Positions 1 through 5,029 are shown, counted from the first letter of the stretch. The stretch is DNA of 7,325 nt from Janthinobacterium lividum (GCA_945864765.1 CAMBDR010000197.1:1-7325); one strand, 5' to 3'. The notes: generated from the sequence alone by a model not told the origin. Translations and numbers: made by a program.

Positions 1-168
1 CCCGCGTTTGCGTATGTGTCGAGCCGCCGGGCCGAAGCGGTGAAGGCTTACCTGGTGTCCAAGGGGCTTGACACGGCGCGCCTCTACACCGAAGGCCGGG
101 GCGAGGCACAGCCGCTGGCCGACAACAAGACTGCTGAAGGCCGTGCCAAGAACCGCCGCGTGAGGTAA
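1..168 (+). CDS. OmpA/MotB-type peptidoglycan-binding domain protein, 3' end only
   Basis: The visible 55 residues are the C-terminal end of an OmpA-like domain, which binds the diaminopimelate side chain of peptidoglycan and tethers outer-membrane or motor proteins to the cell wall. Seen: RRAEAVKAYLVSKGL, then YTEGRGEAQPLADNKTAEGR and KNRRV, the family's closing helix-strand-helix with the conserved N-R-R near the end. The gene begins outside the window. It stops one residue after NRRV (taa at 166-168), whereas relatives usually continue with a short final strand such as VEIEV, so the end is a few residues shorter than typical. The residues before RRAEAV (PAFAYVSS) are also unlike the usual N-x-x-L-S. 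G+C is clearly higher than in the neighbouring stress genes. The domain call is firm; which full-length protein it belongs to cannot be told. Confidence 0.85.
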   Translation, partial: PAFAYVSSRRAEAVKAYLVSKGLDTARLYTEGRGEAQPLADNKTAEGRAKNRRVR

Positions 169-194
169 GAGAACAGGGCGGGGAAGGGCAAATG

Positions 195-223
195 AAAACG
201 CCTTGCGCGACTGCCGCATGGCG
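195..223 (-). terminator. Probable rho-independent terminator of the BON lipoprotein gene
   Basis: On the minus strand, arms CGCCATGCG and CGCAAGGCG (9 pairs with one central A-A mismatch, 7-base loop) are followed by TTTTCATTT. It lies about 40 bases after the stop codon at 263. On the plus strand no T-run follows, so it should act on minus-strand transcripts only. Confidence 0.55.
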
Positions 224-262
224 TGTGGTTGATGCGCTTGCCGGGTATTTGACCCCGGGTAC

Positions 263-598
263 TTATTTGATGCGCATGTCGTTCTTGACCGATTTCACGC
301 CATTCACCCCACGTGCCACGTTCACGGCGGTGGCGACATTGTCTGCCGAACGCACGAAGCCACTCAATTGCACCACGCCCTTAAATGTTTCAACATTGAT
401 TTCAAGTACTTTGAGTGATGGATCATTCAAAATTGCCGCCTTGACGCTGGTGGTAATCACGGTGTCATCCACATATTGGCCTGTGCTTTCCTGGGTGGGT
501 GTTGAGGCGCAACCGACAACCGTCGTCAACATCACGGCGGCGAATACGCAAGTGCAGACTTGGGCTAAGAGTGGGGATACGATTTTTGGGATTTTCAT
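263..598 (-). CDS. Single-BON-domain lipoprotein (OsmY-like)
   Basis: A 111-residue predicted periplasmic lipoprotein. An N-terminal signal peptide ends in the lipobox VVGC with Cys30 as the lipidated residue. One BON domain follows at about residues 43-111, with VDDTVITTSVKAAI, then VETFKGVVQLSGFV, then an alternating stretch ending VNGVKSVKNDMRIK, the classic BON order. BON domains are thought to bind phospholipid or envelope surfaces and occur in OsmY and DolP-type stress proteins; the exact role here is inferred. The frame stays open far upstream (to about 892), but the ATG at 596-598 is chosen because it starts the signal peptide and has AAGG 7 bases before it. The protein closely resembles the second BON domain of the gene at 2556-3158 (shared DDTVITT and VQLSGFV), so the two are paralogues. 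It is transcribed alone, between its own promoter region and a terminator at 195-223. Confidence 0.9.
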   Translation of the reverse strand: MKIPKIVSPLLAQVCTCVFAAVMLTTVVGCASTPTQESTGQYVDDTVITTSVKAAILNDPSLKVLEINVETFKGVVQLSGFVRSADNVATAVNVARGVNGVKSVKNDMRIK

Positions 599-635
599 TT
601 TTATGCCTTGGTTGGTGACGCAAAAGGGGAGATAC

Positions 636-641
636 ATTATA
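636..641 (-). promoter_or_regulatory. Consensus -10 box of the BON lipoprotein gene
   Basis: A perfect TATAAT is read on the minus strand 37 bases upstream of the ATG at 598. No good -35 is present at 16-18 bases (GCATTG at 17), so the promoter would be weak or activator-assisted. It could act together with, or instead of, the dyad-linked promoter at 694-735. Confidence 0.45.
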
Positions 642-693
642 TTGTGGGTAGCCAAAATCAATGCCATTGAGTGTGCTGCCCGGCAATAAACCA

Positions 694-735
694 AGGGTAA
701 TCGTTGGCGCATGCCAATTCTGTGCGGTAACGCAC
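694..735 (-). promoter_or_regulatory. Dyad operator plus -10-like box upstream of the BON lipoprotein gene (site C)
   Basis: The dyad at 722-735 has perfect 5-base arms, GTGCG and CGCAC, around a 4-base centre. Read toward the gene it is followed by AGA, as at the three sister sites (2365-2406, 2455-2496, 5055-5096). Exactly 22 bases on is TACCCT (694-699), the weakest -10 of the four. A second, degraded copy (AATCG-TTGG-CGCAT, 699-712) lies 23 bases away centre to centre, suggesting a tandem site. The dyad is about 130 bases from the start codon, farther than at the sister genes. Confidence 0.55.
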
Positions 736-745
736 ATTCGCGTGA

Positions 746-967
746 ATGAGTGTGGGCGAACCACCTTTTGTGCAATTGCAGCGCAAAGATGGCGTGAGCG
801 TGCCGGTGAGTATTGAGTGGCGCGCCTTGCAGGTGCTTGAGAACTGGGGTTTGGTGGGGGTGGTCAGCAGCGCTTTGGCCCAGCTTGGGCACAAAAAAAC
901 GGGCAGGAATCGAAAAGATTCCCGCCCGTTGCTTTATACAAAGCGGCTGCCCTCCAGATATTTTTGA
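746..967 (+). CDS. Possible small gene or gene remnant, function unknown
   Basis: A 73-residue frame beginning MSVGEPPFVQLQRKDG. The first 49 codons (to about 892) look genuinely coding: many GTG, TTG, CTG, CGC and GGC codons like those of the neighbours, and a plausible mixed hydrophobic/charged protein. The remainder reads straight through the csbD terminator and antisense to csbD, and looks like accidental sequence. There is an in-frame TGA immediately before the ATG and no clear Shine-Dalgarno. I recognise no family. The best reading is a decayed or truncated gene whose 5' part survives; a non-coding interpretation of the whole 599-933 interval remains possible. Confidence 0.25.
   Translation: MSVGEPPFVQLQRKDGVSVPVSIEWRALQVLENWGLVGVVSSALAQLGHKKTGRNRKDSRPLLYTKRLPSRYF
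893..930 (-). terminator. Strong rho-independent terminator of the glycine-zipper/csbD operon
   Basis: Read on the minus strand, a 13-pair stem (ACGGGCGGGAATC with GATTCCTGCCCGT, loop TTTTC) runs directly into seven Ts. The single non-Watson-Crick position is a G-U pair in minus-strand RNA but an A-C mismatch in plus-strand RNA, which supports the minus direction. It starts 4 bases beyond the csbD stop. Confidence 0.92.
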
Positions 968-1149
968 AACGATGAAACCTGTCGTTCCGCTTCATCCTTA
1001 TTCACCCCATACGCTTGTTGGATTTTTTCAAGCAACTGATCCCGACTGCCGCCAATTTCATCAAAATGCTCACTGCTTAATTTGCCCCATTGTGCTCTTA
1101 CCTGATTTTCGTAATGCAACCAGTGCCCTTCAATAAGCTTCCAGCTCAT
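934..1149 (-). CDS. CsbD family stress-response protein
   Basis: A 71-residue soluble protein matching the CsbD family along its length: MSWKLIEGHWLHYENQVRAQ, WGKLSSEHFDEIGGSRDQL and EKIQQAYGVNKDEAERQV correspond to the family's M-x-W-x-x-I-E-G-x-W opening, W-G-K-L-x-x-D/E and G-x-R-x-Q-L, and the final Y-G-I/V-x-K-x-E-A-E helix. CsbD-like genes are induced by general or osmotic stress in many bacteria, but the molecular function is unknown. The start is fixed by a strong AAGGAG 6 bases before the ATG. The gene follows the large glycine-zipper gene by 46 bases on the same strand with no terminator between them, and ends at the strong terminator 893-930, so the two form an operon driven by the promoter at 2365-2406. 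Confidence 0.95.
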   Translation of the reverse strand: MSWKLIEGHWLHYENQVRAQWGKLSSEHFDEIGGSRDQLLEKIQQAYGVNKDEAERQVSSFQKYLEGSRFV

Positions 1150-1195
1150 CTTGTTCTCCTTGAATATCATGCAAATGAAACGCGATGCTGATCGC

Positions 1196-2278
1196 TTATG
1201 GATTGCGCGACAGCACGCCAGCGTTGATTCTGACCTTATCGCCCACCCGGAAATCTGGGGCGCTGGCAAAGGACAGGGTTTGCGTTGCGCCATTGTCCAG
1301 GCGCACCAATACTTCATAATGCTGGGCTTTGTTGATATTCCCCTCAATCGCACGGCCAGCATACGCGCCGCCCACCGCCCCGGCGATTTGCGCCGCAGTA
1401 CGGCCATTGCCGTGGCCAACCTGGCGGCCCAGCAAGGCACCAATCACCCCACCGCCGACGGTGCCCAGATAGCTACCATCGCCCCTGATTTCGATCAAGT
1501 TGACTGCCTCAACCGTGCCACAATTGCGGCAAACCTGAGCGATGGGTGCAGGTGCAGCCGGATTTTGCAAATTTTGATTCAAGCGGGCACTGCCAAGCTG
1601 ATCACCCACCCGCAGGTTCACCGTTACCGCGCTGGTTGGCGTGATCCGGTCACGGTTGCGGATGGTGTAAGTGGTGGCATACTCACCGGGATTGCCTTCT
1701 TGCATAAACAGTTTGCCGCGCACCCCGGCAATCGACAAATCGGCCTTGCCGTCCGGTGTGCCAAAGAAGGTGAAATGCAACTCATTGCCAGGGCTTAACT
1801 CATTGATTGGCGTTACACGAAAGCGTTCGATTTTGGGCTGGCTGCCGACGTTCCTGCCGTTATTGTGATAACCAACATTGATTTGCAAAGATTCATTCAA
1901 CACCGAACTGATGACTTGATTGCCAACCCGCAGATTGGCTGTGACCGGGCTACGTGCGGCGATTTTGTCATTATTGCTGATGGTGTAGCTGCCTTCGTAT
2001 TGGCCCGCTTCCATTTCATACAGCGGCAAATTATGGGTCGCGCCGGCAATGCGCAAGGTAGCCTGGCCGCCGGGCGTGCCGTAGAGCGCAAACTTTAATT
2101 CGACACCGGGCCTGAGGCGGCGTACTTCATCGACATTAAAACCATCAATACGTGGGGTGCGCGCATTGTTATTGTTGTTGTGATATTCCTGCGCGCTGAC
2201 CTGGACGGGCAGTAAAGCCAGCGGCATCAAGGTGGACATGGCGACGATCGTGGCGATCAGTTTTGCTGCGATTTTCAT
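1196..2278 (-). CDS. Exported glycine-zipper (17 kDa antigen-like) protein with a duplicated N-terminal domain
   Basis: A 360-residue protein. Residues 1-29 form a Sec signal peptide ending VSA before QE; there is no lipobox. An Asn-rich linker (NNNNN, 34-38) precedes two homologous repeats, about 43-132 and 149-237. Each runs I-x-x-F-x-V, L-x-P-G-x-E-L-x-F, GTP-G-A-L-I-A-G, a G-x-Y-x-x-x-Y-T-I stretch, N-L-R-V-G and a closing L-N-x-x-L-Q, and looks like a beta-sandwich unit. A Pro/Ala linker leads to CRNCGTVEAV (Cys250, Cys253), then a glycine zipper at about 272-313 (GTVGGGVIGALLGRQVG, then IAGAVGGAYAG), a helical hairpin that inserts in or packs on membranes, and a C-terminal beta domain (YEVLVRLDNG, FRVGDKVRINAG). 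The C-terminal half is paralogous to the lipoprotein at 4568-5029. AGGA lies about 8 bases before the ATG. The inferred role is envelope integrity under stress; the N-terminal repeats are of unknown function. Confidence 0.92.
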   Translation of the reverse strand: MKIAAKLIATIVAMSTLMPLALLPVQVSAQEYHNNNNNARTPRIDGFNVDEVRRLRPGVELKFALYGTPGGQATLRIAGATHNLPLYEMEAGQYEGSYTISNNDKIAARSPVTANLRVGNQVISSVLNESLQINVGYHNNGRNVGSQPKIERFRVTPINELSPGNELHFTFFGTPDGKADLSIAGVRGKLFMQEGNPGEYATTYTIRNRDRITPTSAVTVNLRVGDQLGSARLNQNLQNPAAPAPIAQVCRNCGTVEAVNLIEIRGDGSYLGTVGGGVIGALLGRQVGHGNGRTAAQIAGAVGGAYAGRAIEGNINKAQHYEVLVRLDNGATQTLSFASAPDFRVGDKVRINAGVLSRNP

Positions 2279-2364
2279 ACGATTTTCCTGTTAAGTTGTA
2301 TTTTTTTTGGGCCAGATGCGATCAATTTGCTTGAACTGATCGTCAATTCTTTGTGCCAGTTCAT

Positions 2365-2406
2365 ACAATAGCCTGATCTGGCCAGTCGGTCTGTGCGCTG
2401 GCGTAC
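2365..2406 (-). promoter_or_regulatory. Dyad operator plus -10 box of the glycine-zipper/csbD operon (site A)
   Basis: The dyad GTACG-CCAG-CGCAC (minus reading of 2393-2406, arms differing at one position) is followed by AGA. After exactly 22 bases comes TATTGT (2365-2370). The -35 position holds CAGACC, a poor match, so an activator bound at the dyad (centre about -41.5) is inferred. The core lies in a 19-base exact repeat (2388-2406) also found at 5078-5096. Confidence 0.7.
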
Positions 2407-2454
2407 ATTGTTGCCAAATGGCAAGCAGTACAAAAAAATTCAGCGGCTATTTTG

Positions 2455-2496
2455 GTTCGTTGGCGCACAGAGCTGCCGCCTGCATGAGCGCATAGT
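2455..2496 (+). promoter_or_regulatory. Dyad operator plus -10 box of the double-BON gene (site D)
   Basis: GTTCG-TTGG-CGCAC (2455-2468) is followed by AGA and, 22 bases later, by CATAGT (2491-2496). This is the same architecture as site A, in the opposite direction, serving the divergent gene. The centres of sites A and D are 62 bases apart, close to six helical turns, so both face the same side of the DNA. The predicted leader to the ATG at 2556 is about 50 bases. Confidence 0.65.
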
Positions 2497-2555
2497 CTGC
2501 TCAGCATCCCTGCCACTTCATCACTGACCTCATCACTATTAAATGGATAAATATC

Positions 2556-3158
2556 ATGAATACGCCTTCAAACCGTTCTAATCGTATCGCTGCAATCGCC
2601 ACTGCCGGCATCACTACTACCCTGGTGCTTTCCCTGTTGGGCGCGTTGCCTGGCTGCAATAAGGCACAAGATGGGCGTGCCGCCGCGCCGTCCACCACCA
2701 TTGGCACCGTGGTGGATGAATCGGTACTGAGCACCAAAGTCAAAAGCGCCCTGATGGCGAGTGACGATATTAAAAGTCTGGATATCAAAGTCCAGATCAA
2801 CAAAGGGGTGGTCATGTTAAGCGGCTTTGCCGAAAACGCCAGCCAAATCGAGCGTGCGATTGCGGTGGCAAGCGGTGTCGAGGGCGTTACCAGCGTGGAC
2901 AACCAGTTTAGCCTGAAAGACGGCAAGCAAACCATTGGCAATAAAATTGACGATACCGTCATCACCACCAAAGTCAAAGCGGCCTTGCTGGCAGATGACA
3001 GCATGAAGAGCCTGGATGTCGCGGTCATTACCAGAAATGGCGCAGTCCAGCTCAGTGGTTTTGTGAATAATCCGGATCAGTTGAAGCGTGCGGTGGTGAT
3101 CGCCAAAAGTGTCGAAGGCGTCACCACCGTGGTGGATCACATGGAGATGAAGAAATGA
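2556..3158 (+). CDS. Double-BON-domain lipoprotein (OsmY-like)
   Basis: A 200-residue predicted lipoprotein. A signal peptide runs to the lipobox LPGC with Cys34 as the lipidated residue. BON domain 1 is at about 54-121 (VVDESVLSTKVKSALM, INKGVVMLSGFA, VEGVTSVDNQF) and BON domain 2 at about 130-198 (IDDTVITTKVKAALLAD, NGAVQLSGFV, VEGVTTVVDHMEM). Each carries the family's conserved G-x-V-x-L-S-G turn, and the double arrangement is that of OsmY, a periplasmic protein induced by osmotic stress; family members contact lipids. A position next to the outer or inner membrane is inferred. The ATG is chosen because it opens the signal peptide; the Shine-Dalgarno is weak (TGGA, about 12 bases upstream). 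The gene is divergent from the glycine-zipper/csbD operon, and both have the same dyad promoter. No clear terminator follows. Confidence 0.93.
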   Translation: MNTPSNRSNRIAAIATAGITTTLVLSLLGALPGCNKAQDGRAAAPSTTIGTVVDESVLSTKVKSALMASDDIKSLDIKVQINKGVVMLSGFAENASQIERAIAVASGVEGVTSVDNQFSLKDGKQTIGNKIDDTVITTKVKAALLADDSMKSLDVAVITRNGAVQLSGFVNNPDQLKRAVVIAKSVEGVTTVVDHMEMKK

Positions 3159-3272
3159 ACAAAATGCCTGATTTCAGACTCAACACACTGTACTGTTTTG
3201 GGTTTGGCGTTTGCGGGTGTAGTGGCTGACAACTTGCTGGTAGTTGGCAAAATCGGCATGGCGCAAGAATAA
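3155..3272 (+). pseudogene. Possible frameshifted mini-gene after the double-BON gene
   Basis: An ATG overlaps the BON stop codon as ATGA and has GGAG 8 bases upstream (within GGAGATGAAGAA), a good translational-coupling arrangement. The frame gives only MNKMPDFRLNTLYCFG and stops after 24 codons. Skipping one base near 3191 moves into a frame reading TVLGLAFAGVVADNLLVVGK and ending GMAQE-stop at 3272, a plausible hydrophobic segment with neighbour-like codon use. The joined product would be about 38 residues. It may be a gene broken by a one-base insertion, a sequencing error, or chance. Confidence 0.25.
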
Positions 3273-3276
3273 ATAC

Positions 3277-3300
3277 TTTTGTGACTTATTTTGTGACTTA
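3277..3300 (+). repeat. Perfect tandem 12-base repeat, two copies
   Basis: TTTTGTGACTTA occurs twice head to tail. It lies in the gap (3159-3403) between the double-BON gene and the membrane-protein gene. It could be a regulator site with a spacing near one helical turn, or a slippage product. Apart from this and the possible mini-gene, no other structure is clear in that gap. Confidence 0.6.
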
Positions 3301-3403
3301 ATCAGATGCCGTGCGAAATGAATGAAGATATTTGATATCATGATCGTTGCGCTATCGCTTTGGCGCTTGCCCGCATCCACAGAACCAGCCGGGAGGAAAA
3401 ATC

Positions 3404-3883
3404 ATGGAAACCATTGGGGCTATCATTCTGGCACTGACCCCTTTCATTCTGATCTGCACTTTTGGGGTGCCACCCGTGCTGATTTTCTTGCCGTGGAAAT
3501 CAAACAAGGCTACATCCGCCACCATCACGTTCCAGCAGCGAAAGCAACACGCCAGTAAGGCGTGGCGCTACGGCTGGGCCACGGTAGTGCTGGCGCTTCT
3601 GCTGTTTCTGTTCTCGCCAATCTCCCCGTTGGTTGACCCGGTTGCAAAAGCCAATGGCACCGCTTTGCCAGTCATGTCCAATGCATCGGTCTGGTTCTGG
3701 ATCAAGCTGCTGTGCTATATCGGCCTCATCTTTTCGACCGTCAAAGGCATTCAACACAGCCGACTTTGTGGCTGGTTCAGCTTCCGCTACGCGTTGTTGC
3801 AAAGGTTGTTTGCGATGGGTGGCTATGTCAGTTTTTGTTGGATTTTTTTGGCTTGGGTCGGCAGTGACTTGCATGGTGCCTGA
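3404..3883 (+). CDS. Four-helix integral membrane protein of unknown function
   Basis: 159 residues, strongly hydrophobic, with predicted membrane segments at about 4-30 (IGAIILALTPFILICTF and following), 54-77 (YGWATVVLALLLFLF), 94-114 (VWFWIKLLCYIGLIF) and 129-152 (GYVSFCWIFLAWVG). A basic, polar loop (31-53) follows the first segment, suggesting it is cytoplasmic. I recognise no family or catalytic motif. The ATG at 3404 is chosen over an in-frame ATG at 3347 because GGGAGG stands 7 bases before it and the protein then begins with the first membrane segment; upstream codons look non-coding. No dyad of the 2365-2406 type is seen upstream. It converges on the DUF3096 operon, with a hairpin at 3931-3969 between them. 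Confidence 0.85.
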   Translation: METIGAIILALTPFILICTFGVPPVLIFLPWKSNKATSATITFQQRKQHASKAWRYGWATVVLALLLFLFSPISPLVDPVAKANGTALPVMSNASVWFWIKLLCYIGLIFSTVKGIQHSRLCGWFSFRYALLQRLFAMGGYVSFCWIFLAWVGSDLHGA

Positions 3884-3930
3884 TCAAGTAAGGCAATTAC
3901 CGCAACGCACTGATAAAAAGCTATCAAAGA

Positions 3931-3969
3931 ATTGAAAAAGCGCGCCAGCTTGAAATATCGCTTTTCAAT
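3931..3969. terminator. AT-rich hairpin between convergent genes, possible bidirectional terminator
   Basis: ATTGAAAA-A-GCG pairs with CGC-TTTTCAAT: 11 pairs with a single bulged A, around a 16-base loop. It sits between the convergent genes ending at 3883 and 4031. The A/T-rich outer stem would supply the U-rich 3' side in both directions, but the GC part is only 3 pairs, so terminator strength is doubtful. A smaller hairpin TGATA/TATCA lies at 3911-3926. Confidence 0.4.
3938..3963 (+). repeat. 26-base exact repeat, intergenic copy
   Basis: Identical over 26 bases to 6418-6443, in the same orientation, with mismatches immediately on both sides. It starts AAGCGCGCC and ends ATATCGCTT, so its own ends are inverted (AAGCG/CGCTT). 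In this copy the flanks extend the inverted repeat into the 3931-3969 hairpin; the other copy lies in the gntR coding sequence. Confidence 0.85.
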
Positions 3970-4030
3970 AAAACCAGCAACAAGGCCAGCAAAGTGATGG
4001 TTCGCACCTTCATTTTGCGGCTTGTGTTGA

Positions 4031-4183
4031 TCATCGCAACAGATTCCCGCCACCCAGCAAACCGATCAGACCCACCAGAATCAAGTATACCGCCACGATG
4101 GTGGACAATAAACGCGGATAGATCAAAATCACCGTACCCGCGATCAGCGATACGACCGGGACAATACTAAAGGAGATATTCAT
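4031..4183 (-). CDS. DUF3096 family small membrane protein
   Basis: 50 residues: a short start (MNISFSIVP), then two closely spaced hydrophobic stretches, VVSLIAGTVILIYPRLL and STIVAVYLILVGLIGLLGG, ending NLLR. The I-x-x-P-R-L-L pivot between them and the G-L-x-G-L-x-G end match DUF3096 proteins, which are small inner-membrane hairpins of unknown function found next to stress genes. The start is the only ATG fitting the family length; its Shine-Dalgarno is weak (AAGAA), so it may depend on coupling with the gene upstream, which ends 40 bases earlier. It is the last gene of the minus-strand operon starting at 5029. Confidence 0.88.
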   Translation of the reverse strand: MNISFSIVPVVSLIAGTVILIYPRLLSTIVAVYLILVGLIGLLGGGNLLR

Positions 4184-4223
4184 GGTGGAATTCTTTTTAA
4201 AATGGTTTGAAGATGGCGCTGGA

Positions 4224-4508
4224 TTACAGTTGCGCTTTAAAGTAATGGAAGGAATGGACAAACGCATCGCGGATTTTTTCCACCTCTGCCACCATCTGTT
4301 CCCAGGAATCTTCGCCGGCGGCTTTGATTTCCTCCAGCTTGGCCAGCGCCAGGTCGGATTGTTGACGCAGCTTGAGCATTTCTTCTTGGTACTTGGCGCG
4401 TGCATCGGCTTTGGCTTCTTTGGCCTTGGCCTCCAATTTTTCCATCTCGATATTTAACTCATCGAGTTGGGTCTTCATTTTTGCGATATAGGTTTCTTTG
4501 GTTGACAT
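4224..4508 (-). CDS. Coiled-coil stress protein, sll1863-like
   Basis: 94 residues, almost wholly charged helix: MSTKETYIAKMKTQLDELN, EMEKLEAKAKEAKADARAKY, LALAKLEEIKAAGEDSWEQM, VEKIRDAFVHSFHYFK. Heptad-like spacing of Leu, Ala and Met predicts a long coiled coil over about residues 5-85, with no signal peptide or membrane segment. The opening M-S-T-K-E-x-Y-I-x-K-M-K-x-Q-L-D-E, the K-L-E-A-K-A-x-x-A-x-A-D-A run and the E-D-S/A-W-E motif resemble the family named after cyanobacterial sll1863, described as stress-responsive. The family name is from memory; the coiled coil is directly visible. AAGGAAG precedes the ATG. It lies 59 bases after the glycine-zipper lipoprotein gene, across a small hairpin (4541-4555), and 40 bases before DUF3096. 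Confidence 0.88.
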   Translation of the reverse strand: MSTKETYIAKMKTQLDELNIEMEKLEAKAKEAKADARAKYQEEMLKLRQQSDLALAKLEEIKAAGEDSWEQMVAEVEKIRDAFVHSFHYFKAQL

Positions 4509-4540
4509 GATGATACTTCCTTGTTGTGAATAAAAAGTGA

Positions 4541-4555
4541 TGCCGAACTTCGGCA
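4541..4555 (-). terminator. Small hairpin between operon genes, possible attenuator
   Basis: TGCCGA and TCGGCA form a 6-pair stem with a 3-base loop. On the minus strand it is followed by TCACTTTTTATT, so the T-run is offset by 4 bases. It is 12 bases after the lipoprotein stop. It may be a leaky terminator lowering expression of the two distal genes, or may stabilise the mRNA 3' end. Confidence 0.45.
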
Positions 4556-4567
4556 GGTTGAAAAAAT

Positions 4568-5029
4568 TTAATAACGCGAAACCTGGCCATTGATGACGCT
4601 AACCCGATTGCCGACTTTTAAATCGCCGACATTTTGCCGGGCGATGGTGATACGCTCGCCGTTATCAAGACGGACTTGAATTTGATAGTCGCTCTGGCTT
4701 TGCGCGTGGTTGTTTTGCTCGACATGATTGCCAACCACCGCCCCGCCAACTGCGCCGGCCACGGTTGCCACGGTTCTACCGTTGCCACTGCCAATTTGAT
4801 TGCCTGCCAAGGCACCAACCAGGCCACCAATCACCGCGCCCGTGCCTGTGCTGCGGGTTTCGCTGTAATGCAGTGGGGTTTGAATCGACTCAATCACGCC
4901 ATGGCTGCTGCTATTGGACTGCGATGAGGATGCATAATACGGCGTGGAAGTTTGTTGTGGGCTGCTGCAGGCGCTCAGTGCGGCTGCTGCAATCAACAAC
5001 AAGGCACTGATATGGCGATGGGATTTCAT
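4568..5029 (-). CDS. Glycine-zipper lipoprotein (17 kDa surface antigen/SlyB-like)
   Basis: 153 residues. A signal peptide ends in the lipobox LSAC with Cys21 lipidated. A Ser/Gln/Thr-rich linker follows (22-45), then VIESIQT, a glycine zipper at about 62-101 (TGAVIGGLVGALAGNQIG, VAGAVGGAVVGN) with the G-S-G-N-G-R-T hinge, and a C-terminal beta domain (YQIQVRLDNGERITIA, LKVGNRVSVINGQVSRY). This is the build of SlyB and Rickettsia 17 kDa antigen proteins, outer-membrane lipoproteins tied to envelope integrity. The second half is paralogous to the protein at 1196-2278. The ATG at 5029 is chosen over a longer open frame because it begins the signal peptide and has AGGAG about 6 bases upstream. 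It is the first gene of an operon with the coiled-coil and DUF3096 genes, under the dyad promoter 5055-5096. Confidence 0.93.
   Translation of the reverse strand: MKSHRHISALLLIAAAALSACSSPQQTSTPYYASSSQSNSSSHGVIESIQTPLHYSETRSTGTGAVIGGLVGALAGNQIGSGNGRTVATVAGAVGGAVVGNHVEQNNHAQSQSDYQIQVRLDNGERITIARQNVGDLKVGNRVSVINGQVSRY

Noticed and set aside
192..689. Plus-strand frame of 165 codons over the BON lipoprotein
   Set aside because: Antisense to a clear BON domain with signal peptide; its translation shows no domain and ends in non-coding sequence.
1151..1798. Plus-strand frame of 215 codons inside the large glycine-zipper gene
   Set aside because: Shadow of the minus-strand gene, whose repeats, glycine zipper and signal peptide are unmistakable.
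2501..3028. Minus-strand frame of 175 codons over the double-BON gene
   Set aside because: Antisense shadow; the plus strand encodes two complete BON domains and a lipobox.
3277..3300. CRISPR array
   Set aside because: Only two copies, 12 bases each, with no spacer between them.
3180..3380. Minus-strand 66-codon frame considered as a recombinase fragment
   Set aside because: No catalytic motif or family pattern; runs through the tandem repeat and the opposing promoter region.
3924..4013. Minus-strand 29-residue hydrophobic peptide (MKVRTITLLALLLVLLK...) after DUF3096, considered as a mini-membrane or toxin-like peptide
   Set aside because: No Shine-Dalgarno, ends inside the hairpin and the 26-base repeat, and competes with another open frame on the same strand; not supportable.
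4182..4457. Plus-strand frame with a convincing AAGGAG before its ATG
   Set aside because: The ribosome-binding-like sequence is a coincidence inside the DUF3096 start region; the frame is antisense to the coiled-coil gene and its Phe/Leu/Gly-rich product is the reverse reading of Lys/Glu/Ala codons.
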